From positions 310,001 to 374,000 of the forward strand of contig JBOEGG010000002.1 in assembly GCA_050633285.1 (NCBI GenBank): 64,000 nucleotides of DNA, in the 5' to 3' direction. Below, one piece after another: positions 50,994 through 60,390 of the stretch. This DNA comes from UBA1672 sp050633285 (lineage in GTDB: Bacteria; Pseudomonadota; Alphaproteobacteria; Micavibrionales; Micavibrionaceae). Each line of letters begins with the position of its first letter. The first letter of the stretch is position 1. A program made the position numbers and the translations under genes. Under the pieces are notes generated by a model, which had not been told where the DNA came from, searched no databases, and worked only from the letters and a program-made list of their open reading frames with translations.

Positions 50994-53713
50994 TTTTCCG
51001 GCTTTGGTTCATCATCGGGATCAGGCTCTTCTTCTTCCAAAACTTGCCTGATCGCGTCCAGTTCATCTTCGAAATCATCTATCAAGCTGATGTCAATTGT
51101 TGCATTTTCCTTAGACTTTTTATTTTCTTTTTCTAAAGATTCTACCGAAGCATCGGTGAGTGAATCTAAATCCTCTGCTTCGTTCTCTTCACCCTTAAGC
51201 CCCATAAGGCGCTTCTTAAGGCTCTCTTTCTTCCGTTTTTCACGCTTTTTATGGCTGTCGGCAGTTTTCTTAGTCTTTGGCTTCTCACTGGCTGGCGTAG
51301 GAGTGTCAGGGGTAAGCTCATCATCATCGTCACGTAAATGGATAACCTTGCTATCTGTTGGTGAAATAGCCGTTGGCATTGACCAGTCAGGCTGCGCAGA
51401 TTTAAAGATATCATCCAAAATAATCTTAACATCACGCTTCGCCTGTAGCTTCATGTGCTCAGGCAAATAGCGATATGCACGAGCAAGCGTTGTCATGAAG
51501 TGTTGTTCTTTTGAAATGGATTTCCAAAGCAACATGTACTGATAAATCGGTATAAATGTAATGCCGGGGTCTTTAAAGACGGTCGGCGGGGAAGTGATCG
51601 CAAATGGGTGGATACGTTGTGGTGTGATCCCAATATGTGAAAAATAGCTTTCCCCAAGTTTAATAACCAAATCAGGCGTAACCCCGAACTTCTCCGCAAT
51701 AAACTGCTTTAGCATTTTATAATTTGTGATCTCTTTCGGGATATTATACTGCGGCGCGCTAATGCTTAAGCCGTTACCCTCGAAACGTTGTGGAACAGGC
51801 ATATGCTCAACGGTAAAGCCGGCGTGAATGTCGCCTTTTAAACTTTTTGTAAGGGGAAGGACAACAGCCGTGTTGATCGTTTTTTCATCAGACAAAACAA
51901 AATCAATATGTTCAGATGAAATGCCCGTACGACCGCCCTGACTTTGTCCTTCTTCAACGAAAATTGAGTTGATTGTACGAAGTTGCCCGGCTGATCCTTT
52001 GACCTCTTTGAAGCGTTTATCACTATTAGAAATTTGCTTTAAAAATTCACGAACTTTGAACGTGCGTGTGATCTCGCCTTCTTCAACTTTGATATCTTTA
52101 CTGATCCAATTCTCTGCCTTGATGTTTAAATGTTGCATCAGTGAAAGCAACTGTAGCTCTAGCCTTGAATTGGGGATCAGGCCAACGGCAATAGCATCTA
52201 AAACAGTTTGGGCACTAAATTCTTTTACAACGCCCTTTGCCTGAAAACGGTGCGTTTCCAGTATTTTACGTTTCGGTGAAAACGTCTTTTTTTCATCATC
52301 TACAGGAATGTAATATGTATGGACACGCTCATCAATGTAATTTGGGTCGGGATAATATGCAGGCCCTTCTTCCATTATACCGCCAATTTTTGCACTCATA
52401 CCGAGATAGCTCTTAGCAAAGCGTTTTGTCGCATCGGCATCAGGCGTCCCTAAATCACTCACATCCTTATAGATCGTTGAAATTGTTTCAAGCATATGCC
52501 CGGACCATTCGCGACCATCAATGTTTGTACCACTGCGTCGCACTGAATTGGTAATGCCGCGTATTACGCCATCATGTAAATAGACATAAAGACGTCCTTC
52601 TTCACCAATCCGGTAGGGGAGTATTTCTGCGAGTTCCTTATTCCGCGTGACAACGTCCAACAAGTTACCTCGTTTTTGATCCCGCAGCGTTTTCACCTCT
52701 AATAAAGAGGGTTCATCTTGTGAAATTCTACGTTCTTTAACATTTAAACTCGCGCGTTCGGGTTGCTTGCGTGCAACTGCGATGAAACTGGTTGGGGGAT
52801 CACCAACTGGATCACCATTGAGGTCAAGCAGCCGGAAGTGTCCTTCAAATTTTTTACGAATATGGTCATCATCCCAATGTGGCGCGGAATATTGGACACG
52901 TGCACCAAGAGAACGAAGCTCATTACGGAATTCCTGTACGGTATAGAATGTATATTCAAACGGAAGGTGGCTTTCCCATATCTCGCGATTATCTTTGCGC
53001 ATGATAAATTCATATGCCCATTTATAAGGCAAGCGGAATAGGCGTGTTCTTGGAAAACGTGGTGGTAGCTCCTCTAAGAAAAAACCGCCACATCCCGGGT
53101 CTTGCTTCGGGCGCGCATGTTCTGAGTACCACATTAAAAGATCGACCTCAGACAGCTCGGACAGCTCTTCTCCTGTGCTTTCATCATCATGCATTTCCAT
53201 GAGGACAAATTCACCTTGCTTCGGCTTGGCGTAATCACGGATAAACATTACACCATCGTCTTTGAGCATAGAGAACTGCTTGCGCAAAGTATCGCTTACG
53301 ATACGTTCATTATAACGGGCATTTGAGAAAACTTGGTGTAGGGTAAAGGAGTTGATAATTGCATCAACAGACTCCGCTTCAAACAGGTCTGCCGATATGT
53401 CACCCACCTTAAATTCTAAATTATGTGTCTGATACTTCTCTTTGGCGTCTTTTATGGTTTTTCGGCTTTTATCAATGCCTGTGAAGCGAACTTTTGGGTT
53501 TAAAACCGCCATTGCATAGGTAAGCTCACCATTATTACACCCCATATCCAGAACATGCGCACCTTCATGAACGAGTAGGTGAGACAGTGTGAACCATGCC
53601 TTACGTACCGTTGGGTAAGGAATTTCGCGCAACATATAATTGCGCTCTTCGATGTAATCTATCGTCGTGCTTTCAAACAGATCATCATTCTCGATATCGA
53701 TGTTTTCGTCCAT
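50987..53713 (-). CDS. 908-residue methyltransferase fusion protein
   Basis: N-terminal class I SAM methyltransferase (about 45-320; VLDMGCNNGELTYAMAV at 54-70, then FTGIDKSRKTIKDAKEK and a D/E-rich loop). After a linker, residues 365-475 resemble a Nudix hydrolase by layout (IRGITNSVRRSGTNIDGREW; AYYPDPNYIDERVHTYYIPV) but the GX5EX7REUXEE catalytic box is absent. Residues about 475-780 have no recognised domain. The tail (about 784-908) alternates Lys-rich and acidic runs. I know no family with this full architecture. It heads a coupled operon with a second methyltransferase and gloB. Confidence 0.8.
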   Translation of the reverse strand: MDENIDIENDDLFESTTIDYIEERNYMLREIPYPTVRKAWFTLSHLLVHEGAHVLDMGCNNGELTYAMAVLNPKVRFTGIDKSRKTIKDAKEKYQTHNLEFKVGDISADLFEAESVDAIINSFTLHQVFSNARYNERIVSDTLRKQFSMLKDDGVMFIRDYAKPKQGEFVLMEMHDDESTGEELSELSEVDLLMWYSEHARPKQDPGCGGFFLEELPPRFPRTRLFRLPYKWAYEFIMRKDNREIWESHLPFEYTFYTVQEFRNELRSLGARVQYSAPHWDDDHIRKKFEGHFRLLDLNGDPVGDPPTSFIAVARKQPERASLNVKERRISQDEPSLLEVKTLRDQKRGNLLDVVTRNKELAEILPYRIGEEGRLYVYLHDGVIRGITNSVRRSGTNIDGREWSGHMLETISTIYKDVSDLGTPDADATKRFAKSYLGMSAKIGGIMEEGPAYYPDPNYIDERVHTYYIPVDDEKKTFSPKRKILETHRFQAKGVVKEFSAQTVLDAIAVGLIPNSRLELQLLSLMQHLNIKAENWISKDIKVEEGEITRTFKVREFLKQISNSDKRFKEVKGSAGQLRTINSIFVEEGQSQGGRTGISSEHIDFVLSDEKTINTAVVLPLTKSLKGDIHAGFTVEHMPVPQRFEGNGLSISAPQYNIPKEITNYKMLKQFIAEKFGVTPDLVIKLGESYFSHIGITPQRIHPFAITSPPTVFKDPGITFIPIYQYMLLWKSISKEQHFMTTLARAYRYLPEHMKLQAKRDVKIILDDIFKSAQPDWSMPTAISPTDSKVIHLRDDDDELTPDTPTPASEKPKTKKTADSHKKREKRKKESLKKRLMGLKGEENEAEDLDSLTDASVESLEKENKKSKENATIDISLIDDFEDELDAIRQVLEEEEPDPDDEPKPEKW

Positions 53714-53872
53714 GAAAAACCTTATAACCCCAAACCTAGTAAATCAGTGCGACTAAGCAGTCTATTTATATATTCTTTATACTTTCCAAAGATGCAGCAT
53801 CATACAGCCAACAGGGCAGATGATGCAAAACTATTTATTCCAAAAACAATGTATTTACAGTAGTTTCATACC

Positions 53873-54634
53873 ATGAAGCACATTTATGCACAAACATGTA
53901 AGATCGCATCATCCGCAATTGATATTGTTTTGCCGCCACGTTGCCCTGTAAACGGTCAATTGGTTGATGTGCAAGGAATGATTTCACATGATGCATGGAC
54001 AAAGTTGGAATTCATAACCGCACCTTATTGCACCCATTGTGGCGTTCCCTTTGATTTTGAAACAAGCAATGATGAAAAATGTATGGATTGTCTCACCCAT
54101 CCACCCGTTTATGACAGTGCGCGCGCAGCTTTGAGGTATAATGACACAAGCCGTGATTTAATACTGGGCTTTAAACATGGTGATAAAACACACGTCGCGC
54201 CTTCATTTGTGCCGTGGTTACAACGATGCGGGGCAGGGTGTTTGCCAAATGCCGCTTATCTTATTCCTGTGCCACTTCACCCAAAACGGTTATTGGTACG
54301 GCGCTATAATCAGGCGGCAGTCATTGCACATAATTTATCGAAAGAGGTCGGGATTCCCCATCTGTCTGATGCGATGCGCCGTGTACGAGCAACGCCGTCT
54401 CAAGGACATCTAAGTGGTGGTGCACGTGCCCGAAATGTGGCCAAAGCATTTGATGTAATGCCGCGCTATCGTGATGACTTAAAGGGGAAATCGGTGATTT
54501 TGATGGATGATGTTTATACAACAGGCGCAACTGTAAATGAATGTACAAAAACTTTGAAACAATATGGCGTGTCTCATGTCCATGTTTTGACGTTGGCACG
54601 TGTCTTAAATGAAGAAGATAGCTATGGTTTATAA
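53873..54634 (+). CDS. comF: ComF family protein
   Basis: The 253-residue protein has an N-terminal zinc-finger-like region (YCTHCGVPF with Cys spaced to CMDCL) and a C-terminal phosphoribosyltransferase fold (SGGARARNVAKAFDV; VILMDDVYTTGATVNEC, the PRPP-binding loop). ComF proteins act in DNA uptake in competent bacteria, but most are uncharacterised. It is divergent from the 908-residue gene and convergent with the ubiH-like gene, with which it overlaps by six bases. Confidence 0.9.
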   Translation: MKHIYAQTCKIASSAIDIVLPPRCPVNGQLVDVQGMISHDAWTKLEFITAPYCTHCGVPFDFETSNDEKCMDCLTHPPVYDSARAALRYNDTSRDLILGFKHGDKTHVAPSFVPWLQRCGAGCLPNAAYLIPVPLHPKRLLVRRYNQAAVIAHNLSKEVGIPHLSDAMRRVRATPSQGHLSGGARARNVAKAFDVMPRYRDDLKGKSVILMDDVYTTGATVNECTKTLKQYGVSHVHVLTLARVLNEEDSYGL

Positions 54635-55867
54635 CTTCTCACCGCGTAAAATGCGCCCTTGGTCCAAAGATGGTGCAAGTCCGTGCTGCATGGCAAACAT
54701 CTTTAACGGTGAAAAGCGATCTACAATTTTTAAACCTGTGCGGCGTAAGTCTTTAATAGGAACTTTATCGTTACTGACGATCTGGTTCATGCCGTTCACA
54801 CCGAAGGTGCGTGTATTAATGTCAAATTTTCGGCGCCCCTCATAACGACGTAATGTTGTATCGCTGCCGTGATCGCTACCGACGCGCATTGCATCCATTA
54901 TCGTTTCCGCAAGTGTCGCCACATCACGTAAAGATAGATTAAGCCCTTGCGCCGTAATAGGGGACATAACATGTGCTGCTTCGGCAATGAGTGCAACGCG
55001 CGGCGCACTTAGTGATTTTGCCGTAATTGCGCAAAGCGGCCAACTTTGTGGCGGTGTCTCTAATGTGATCGCCCCCAGAATATCATTTGTTGCTTCCTGC
55101 AAGGCTTGCTCAAACGCATCCTTTGGAATTTCAAGGAGTGCATCCGCCTTATCGGTTGGCTCAACCCATACAACACTGGACTGATTTCCACTCATCGGGA
55201 CAAGGGCAAACGGCCCGCCGGGGCGATGGAATTCTGTGGAGGTATTATTATGGGATTTGGAATGGTTAATGACGCATGTAATTGCGCTTTGTCCATATGG
55301 CTTTTTGTTAATTTTAATGCCCGCAATTTTACGCACCAGAGAGCTACGGCCATCTGCCCCAATAATAAGGGGAGTCTCAATGGTGCTCTCATCACTCAGG
55401 CGTGCTTGTACATGAGTAGAGGGTTGAACGTCATAATCTTCAAGAGAGCACCCCTCATGAATTGTAATATTCTTCAACGCCGTCGCATCTTCATAAAGGC
55501 GCGCACGAAGGACACTATTGGGTATGTTCATACTGAAATATGGTTGCCCGATATCAAATGAATCAAATTCGGATGTAATTGTATCTTGTCCGGAAATACT
55601 GTCATCGATGATACGCATGACCTCCATCTTTGTGCCGTACTCCTCACAAAAATCATCAAGGCCACAGGCGCGTAAGACATTTAAAGAACTTTGCATCAAA
55701 GCAACGGTACGGCTTGAGATGGGCGTTTCTGAAAGGCTCTTTGGCGGGAATGGTTCAACCAAGTGAACCTTAACACCACTTTTCCCAAGAAGCATTGCCA
55801 AACTCAAACCGGCAACACCGCCGCCAATAATTAGAATATCTGCTCTGTATTTTTGGTTTGTGCTCAT
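54629..55867 (-). CDS. FAD-dependent ubiquinone-biosynthesis hydroxylase (UbiH/UbiF family)
   Basis: The 412-residue monooxygenase has the FAD Rossmann box DILIIGGGVAGLSLAMLLGK, the GADGRSSLVRKIAGI motif, and the FAD/H-box PRVALIAEAAHVMSPITAQG (a GD-to-AE change in the usual GDAAH), followed by LNLSLRDVATLAETI. The family hydroxylates the ubiquinone ring, and exact position (UbiH, UbiF, UbiI) is not evident. Its length is normal. It is near grxC and nit. Confidence 0.9.
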   Translation of the reverse strand: MSTNQKYRADILIIGGGVAGLSLAMLLGKSGVKVHLVEPFPPKSLSETPISSRTVALMQSSLNVLRACGLDDFCEEYGTKMEVMRIIDDSISGQDTITSEFDSFDIGQPYFSMNIPNSVLRARLYEDATALKNITIHEGCSLEDYDVQPSTHVQARLSDESTIETPLIIGADGRSSLVRKIAGIKINKKPYGQSAITCVINHSKSHNNTSTEFHRPGGPFALVPMSGNQSSVVWVEPTDKADALLEIPKDAFEQALQEATNDILGAITLETPPQSWPLCAITAKSLSAPRVALIAEAAHVMSPITAQGLNLSLRDVATLAETIMDAMRVGSDHGSDTTLRRYEGRRKFDINTRTFGVNGMNQIVSNDKVPIKDLRRTGLKIVDRFSPLKMFAMQHGLAPSLDQGRILRGEKL

Positions 55868-55963
55868 GCTAAAGTCCTTAAGAATTACGAAAGTAAGAAA
55901 CCTAATCGGAATTCAATTCGAACTATAAGTCTTTCATAGTAAAGAGCAAGGGAATTAGAATAA

Positions 55964-56221
55964 ATGGCGAAAATAGAAATCTACACATGGTCAACATGCC
56001 CGTATTGTAAACGTGCGAAGTCTTTGTTGGACAAAAAAGGTGTGAAATATACAAATCATGATATTACAGGTGATGATGCTGGACGTAGTAAAATGATAGA
56101 GCGTACAGGCGGGCCAAAATCAGTGCCGCAAATCTTTGTGAATGATGTTCATTATGGTGGATGCGACGATATCCATATGTTGGATGCCAATGGTGAATTG
56201 GACGGAATTTTAAATGGCTGA
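55964..56221 (+). CDS. grxC: Glutaredoxin 3 (GrxC)
   Basis: The 85-residue dithiol glutaredoxin has the active site CPYCKRAKSLLDKKGVKY, then the GSH-binding TGGPKSVPQIFVNDVH and GGCDDIHML loops. The size and motif match GrxC. It overlaps the nitrilase-family gene by eight bases (56214-56221), so they are coupled, and the pair grxC-nit is a common alphaproteobacterial arrangement. Confidence 0.95.
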   Translation: MAKIEIYTWSTCPYCKRAKSLLDKKGVKYTNHDITGDDAGRSKMIERTGGPKSVPQIFVNDVHYGGCDDIHMLDANGELDGILNG

Positions 56222-57047
56222 TGCTCTACGGGTTGCTTGTATTCAAATGACAAGCGGCCCGAACATAGCGGATAATTTAGAAACCGCGGAACAACACATT
56301 CGCGAGGCCGTTGCAGATGGTGCGCGTTTTGTTGTGACACCGGAAAATACGTGCCGTATTCGTTTTCCTGCACCGAAAAACATGGATGACGCATTAACCC
56401 AAGATAACCATCCGGGCGTGCCTTTCTTCTCTCATCTTGCAAAGGAGCTTGGCATTATGCTTCTTATCGGTTCTTTGGTGGTGCTCGGTGATGAGAATAA
56501 GCTTCTAAATCGTAGTTTTTTATTCGATCCGGATGGAACACTGCGTACAACATACGACAAAATACACCTCTTTGATGTGGAGTTGCCCACGGGTGAAACA
56601 CACCGTGAGAGTGATACAATGCATCGTGGGGGTAGGGCTGTTATTGCGAAGGTTAATGATGATTTTAACGCTGGGTTGAGTATTTGCTATGATCTGCGTT
56701 TTGCGTACTTGTTTCGTGAATTGGCGCAAAATGGCGCAAATATTATGTGCACACCTGCGGCATTCACCGTGCCAACAGGGCGTGCCCATTGGGAGGTTTT
56801 ACAACGTGCCCGTGCCATTGAAACCGGATCATATGTTATGGCTGCCGCGCAAGTGGGTGTGCATGATGGCGGGCGCAGAACTTACGGACATTCGATGATC
56901 GTTGATCCATGGGGTAAGGTTTTGTCTGTGAAGGAAGAGGGGCAGGGCTATATTTGCGCTGACCTGAATATTGCTGAAGTTGAAAAAGCGCGTAGTGTCA
57001 TACCCGCATTAAAGCATGATCGTGAATTTATATTGGATAAGGGTTGA
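56214..57047 (+). CDS. Carbon-nitrogen hydrolase (nitrilase superfamily, Nit1/Nit2-like)
   Basis: The 277-residue protein has the nitrilase triad regions: Glu in VTPENTCRIRFPAPK, Lys in TYDKIHLFDVELPTGETH and Cys in GLSICYDLRFAYLFREL, then GAGRTYGHSMIVDPWGKV. Nit1/Nit2 homologues deaminate glutathione or omega-amides; substrate unknown here. Coupling to grxC supports a link to thiol metabolism, but that is inference. It is three bases before metC. Confidence 0.92.
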   Translation: MADALRVACIQMTSGPNIADNLETAEQHIREAVADGARFVVTPENTCRIRFPAPKNMDDALTQDNHPGVPFFSHLAKELGIMLLIGSLVVLGDENKLLNRSFLFDPDGTLRTTYDKIHLFDVELPTGETHRESDTMHRGGRAVIAKVNDDFNAGLSICYDLRFAYLFRELAQNGANIMCTPAAFTVPTGRAHWEVLQRARAIETGSYVMAAAQVGVHDGGRRTYGHSMIVDPWGKVLSVKEEGQGYICADLNIAEVEKARSVIPALKHDREFILDKG

Positions 57048-57050
57048 GTA

Positions 57051-58217
57051 ATGGATAACAAAAAAAACTATGCAAAAGAAACAAAACTGATGCATGCAGG
57101 GCGAAAGCCTGAAGATTACTTTGGCGTTGTAAACCCGCCGATCTGTCGCACATCAACTATTCTTTATAAGGATTTAGATGCATATTTTGATCCAAATACA
57201 AAGTTTCGTTACGGGCGTGTAAATAACCCCCTCAGTGATGCTTTCGAAGGCGCAATCGCAGAATTAGAAGGCGGTCATCACGCCATTACCGCATCTAGTG
57301 GTATGGCCGCCATCACAACCACATTATTCGCATTTGTAAAAAGCGGCGATCATATTTTAATCGTGGATAGTTGCTATCCGCCGACACGCTTTCTTGCAAA
57401 TACGCAGTTACGCTCCTTTGGGGTGGACGTAGAATATTATGACCCGATGATTGGCGCAGGAATAAAAGATTTGATCCGTGAGAACACCGCACTGATTTAT
57501 CTGGAAAGCCCGGGGTCTGCAACCTTTGAGGTGCAAGATGTCCCCGCTATTGTAAAAGTTGCGAAAGAGAACGATATCCTGAGCATTATGGATAACACCT
57601 ATTCGGCGGGTATATTGTTCCGTCCGATTGAGCACGGCGTGAATATCTCCGTCCAATCTGCCGCAAAGTATCTGGGCGGGCATTCGGATGTAAATCTGGG
57701 CGTTGCCGTAGCTGATAATGCGACAAATTATAAAAAACTCAAAAATTGCGCAATCAATATGGGAACATGTGCCAGCGCAGAGGATTTGTATTTGTCTATG
57801 CGTGGCCTTCGTACATTGGAAATGCGTTTGGATTACGCAGGTAAAAATATGTTACCTGTTCTGGAATGGTTTAAAGGACGGGCAGAAGTGCAGGAGCTTT
57901 ATACACCTGCATATGAAGAAAATCGTGGGCACGATATCTGGAAACGTGATTTTTCAGGCGCTAACGGTGTGTTTAGTGTCCTATTCAAACCTGAATATTC
58001 AAAAGAGCAAGTCTGCGCTTTCGTTGATGCGTTAGAGCTTTTCCCTGTTGGGAGCAGTTGGGGCGGCTATGAAAGCCTGATCCAACCACAAGATATGAAA
58101 TCATATCGTTCAAACTGGACGAAAGAGGGCATGTTCATCCGCTTCCAGATCGGAAATGAAAACATAAACGACCTTATTGCTGATCTTGAGCAAGGCATTA
58201 TAAACCTTGCAAAGTAG
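57051..58217 (+). CDS. metC: Cystathionine beta-lyase MetC-like
   Basis: PLP enzyme of the Cys/Met metabolism family (388 residues). It shows RTSTILYKDLDAYFDPNTKF, the SGMAAITTTLFAF segment, MDNTYSAGILFRPIEHGVNI with the PLP-Lys in QSAAKYLGGHSDVNLGVAV, and YESLIQPQDMKSYRSNW. The family includes gamma-synthases; the YESL-type C-terminus favours beta-lyase of the MetC type. It follows the nit gene closely. Confidence 0.88.
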   Translation: MDNKKNYAKETKLMHAGRKPEDYFGVVNPPICRTSTILYKDLDAYFDPNTKFRYGRVNNPLSDAFEGAIAELEGGHHAITASSGMAAITTTLFAFVKSGDHILIVDSCYPPTRFLANTQLRSFGVDVEYYDPMIGAGIKDLIRENTALIYLESPGSATFEVQDVPAIVKVAKENDILSIMDNTYSAGILFRPIEHGVNISVQSAAKYLGGHSDVNLGVAVADNATNYKKLKNCAINMGTCASAEDLYLSMRGLRTLEMRLDYAGKNMLPVLEWFKGRAEVQELYTPAYEENRGHDIWKRDFSGANGVFSVLFKPEYSKEQVCAFVDALELFPVGSSWGGYESLIQPQDMKSYRSNWTKEGMFIRFQIGNENINDLIADLEQGIINLAK

Positions 58218-58229
58218 AGGTTGTTGAGT

Positions 58230-58544
58230 TTATGTCAGGTTACCGACATGCACCTCAAGTGCACCGGCCAGAGCCTTGATTGCGCGGATTGATCCATCCT
58301 TTTTACCGGTTTCAATCTCTGTTAGGTAAGGGCGTGATATGCCTGATGCTTCGGCAAGCTCGGCCTGTGTCATCTCACGATACTTGCGTATGATCTTAAC
58401 TGGGTGATCTTGACCGGCAGAGAGTTGGTCAAGGATATCATCCGGAAGAGATGCATCTGCGCCCGCACTTGTCATCTCGCGATAATCATGAAGAGGTACA
58501 AGAACATAAGGTTTCCCTTGGATATGGAGCAAGTCGTATTTCAC
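58230..58544 (-). CDS. XRE-family regulator with antitoxin-like N-terminus
   Basis: The 104-residue protein has a Phd/YefM-like N-terminus (KPYVLVPLHDYREM) and a C-terminal HTH_3 domain (IIRKYREMTQAELAEASGIS, RPYLTEIETGKKDGSIRAIK). This two-part layout is seen in type II antitoxins that also regulate transcription. No adjacent toxin gene is evident within about 300 bases on either side. It converges on metC (12 bases). Could be an orphan antitoxin or plain regulator. Confidence 0.8.
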   Translation of the reverse strand: MKYDLLHIQGKPYVLVPLHDYREMTSAGADASLPDDILDQLSAGQDHPVKIIRKYREMTQAELAEASGISRPYLTEIETGKKDGSIRAIKALAGALEVHVGNLT

Positions 58545-58643
58545 AGAAATTATCCTTTTTAAATAATGACGCTATGCGTATGAGGCGACATTGTATCAGA
58601 AAGCCGTGGGATATCCAGAGGTGATTTCCTAAAGCCCTCTAAC

Positions 58644-59660
58644 TTAAAACCTCTTGGTCAGAGTTACAGAGCCAAAAACGCTTTCATCTTCTTGATCGTC
58701 AAATTCTTTGGTGCGGTAATTTAATGTGTAGGATAGGCGGTAATCACCATAGGAAAGCGAGGCACCTCCGCTTAAATCGCCTACGAGGTACTTTTTATCG
58801 ACGCTGTGGCTGTCAGAAAATGTATTTCCGTCTAAGAAGATATCACGTGCCACTAAACGCCCATCCAGTCCGGCAAAAACTTGCCAGTGGAACTTATCAT
58901 TCTCCGTCAGAAATATACCTGTTCCGGGAATTGCAGGGCGCACGCGTTGCGGCGTATCCTGAACTTTGGATGAGCCTAGAACCAACGTCGCACCTGTACT
59001 CGCATGTGTTCTTATATTTCCAAGGGAAACGGAAAAGTTTGGTTCCACCCGCGCATGGAAATAATTCATATCATAGGTTAGAGCGTACGGAATGCGGCGT
59101 TGCCATGACATAACAATACCGGGCTCAAAGTCGAGCTGGTTTCGCCAACCGCGCGGCTTTGGTGAATTTGAAACATGCTTATGAACAAATTTTTGCGTTT
59201 GTTCGCCCAGAGCTTCTGGTCCTATAACGCCTAAGGTGAATTCTAATTCATCAACATGAAATGGCTTGTCTCCATTATATGTAATGTTCGCTAAACCCAC
59301 TGAGCCGTAAAGAAAAGCGGCCCATGGGCGATCATCTTGCGGCTGAGCTGTGATCTTAATATCCTCGGGTGTATAAATATTATGCCCCAGCGTAAAGAAT
59401 GTCGCAGTCGTCTCACTAACATCAAAGGTTGGAATTCTATCGGCAATATCATCAATGACAGGGGGTACTTTGGTATCCGTGTTGAACCATGTTGCGCGTA
59501 CGCCACTTGTATAGAACCGGTCAGTCCCACCGCCTAAACTGTCATTTTCTACAGATAAACTAATATAGGTTTCACCGTTTGTTTTTAGCTCTTGTGCATA
59601 TGCAGGGAAGGCAAGAGTTAAAGTACAAAGAGTGAGTAAAGCTGTACGCTGCGCCATCAT
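58644..59660 (-). CDS. Lipid A deacylase LpxR family (DUF2219)
   Basis: Outer-membrane protein of 338 residues with signal peptide (1-22, AYAQE). It has the LpxR pattern: ISLSVENDSLGGGTDRFYTS, where the Asn, Asp and Thr residues near TDRxYTxG are the family's active-site region. The rest alternates short strands ending in aromatic residues, and the last residue is Phe (VTLTKRF), as for a beta-barrel. LpxR removes the 3'-acyl chain of lipid A. The activity here is inference. It is divergent from the esterase gene. Confidence 0.85.
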   Translation of the reverse strand: MMAQRTALLTLCTLTLAFPAYAQELKTNGETYISLSVENDSLGGGTDRFYTSGVRATWFNTDTKVPPVIDDIADRIPTFDVSETTATFFTLGHNIYTPEDIKITAQPQDDRPWAAFLYGSVGLANITYNGDKPFHVDELEFTLGVIGPEALGEQTQKFVHKHVSNSPKPRGWRNQLDFEPGIVMSWQRRIPYALTYDMNYFHARVEPNFSVSLGNIRTHASTGATLVLGSSKVQDTPQRVRPAIPGTGIFLTENDKFHWQVFAGLDGRLVARDIFLDGNTFSDSHSVDKKYLVGDLSGGASLSYGDYRLSYTLNYRTKEFDDQEDESVFGSVTLTKRF

Positions 59661-59727
59661 ATTTCCTAAAATATATCTATTTGATTTGTTCTATCGTATA
59701 TGAACGCAGTGTGCTACAGCTCTTTGC

Positions 59728-60390
59728 ATGACTATTTCAAATTTTTATGAGTCCGGTCCCAAAAACAGTGATGATGTGCAAAGTCTGGTTGTGATGTTGC
59801 ATGGAGTTGGTTCGAACGGACAGGATCTAATATCTCTGGCGCCGATGTTATCTGCATACGTGCCAGGAACTATGTTTATTTCCCCTGATGCACCATTTGT
59901 GTGTGATATGGTGCCGCCCGGTTATCCTAATGCATATCAGTGGTTCTCCCTACAAAATCGCGATCCGCATGTGATGTTGGAAGGGGTGAAGTCCGTTTCT
60001 TCATTGGTTGAGGAATTTCTGGAAAGCCAATTGGAACGCTATAAGCTAAGCGCGGATAAGCTCGCACTTCTTGGCTTTTCACAAGGAACAATGACAAGCC
60101 TTTACGTTGCACCGCGTTTAAATAATAAAATTGCAGGTGTGCTGGGTTATTCAGGGGCACTGCTCTGGGATGAAGCAACGGATGCTAACGCCATGCATAA
60201 AATGCCCATCAACCTAATTCATGGAGAGGCTGATGATGTTGTGCCTGTTGAGGCATATCATACAGGCCGTGCGAAACTGGAAGAGGTTGGTTTTGACGTT
60301 AGTGGTCATACAACGCCGCATTTACCGCATTCCTTGGATCAACAAGGTATTGATGCAGGCGGAGCCTTCCTAAAAAAGATCTTATCCTGA
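59728..60390 (+). CDS. Phospholipase/carboxylesterase (alpha/beta hydrolase)
   Basis: The 220-residue enzyme has the alpha/beta-hydrolase motif LGFSQGTMTSLYVAPRL (nucleophile Ser), an oxyanion MLHGVGSNGQDLISLAPMLS, an Asp in HGEADDVVPVEAYHT, and His in TPHLPHSLDQQGIDAGGAFL. This is the phospholipase/carboxylesterase (PF02230) layout, active on short acyl esters or lysophospholipids. It is divergent from the lipid A deacylase gene, and both could touch lipid metabolism, but no operon links them. Confidence 0.9.
   Translation: MTISNFYESGPKNSDDVQSLVVMLHGVGSNGQDLISLAPMLSAYVPGTMFISPDAPFVCDMVPPGYPNAYQWFSLQNRDPHVMLEGVKSVSSLVEEFLESQLERYKLSADKLALLGFSQGTMTSLYVAPRLNNKIAGVLGYSGALLWDEATDANAMHKMPINLIHGEADDVVPVEAYHTGRAKLEEVGFDVSGHTTPHLPHSLDQQGIDAGGAFLKKILS

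Noticed and set aside
50943..51470. Ser-rich open frame opposite the tail of the 908-residue gene
   Set aside because: Reading the Lys/Glu-coding strand backward gives long Ser/Phe frames by composition; the opposite gene has family and overlap evidence.
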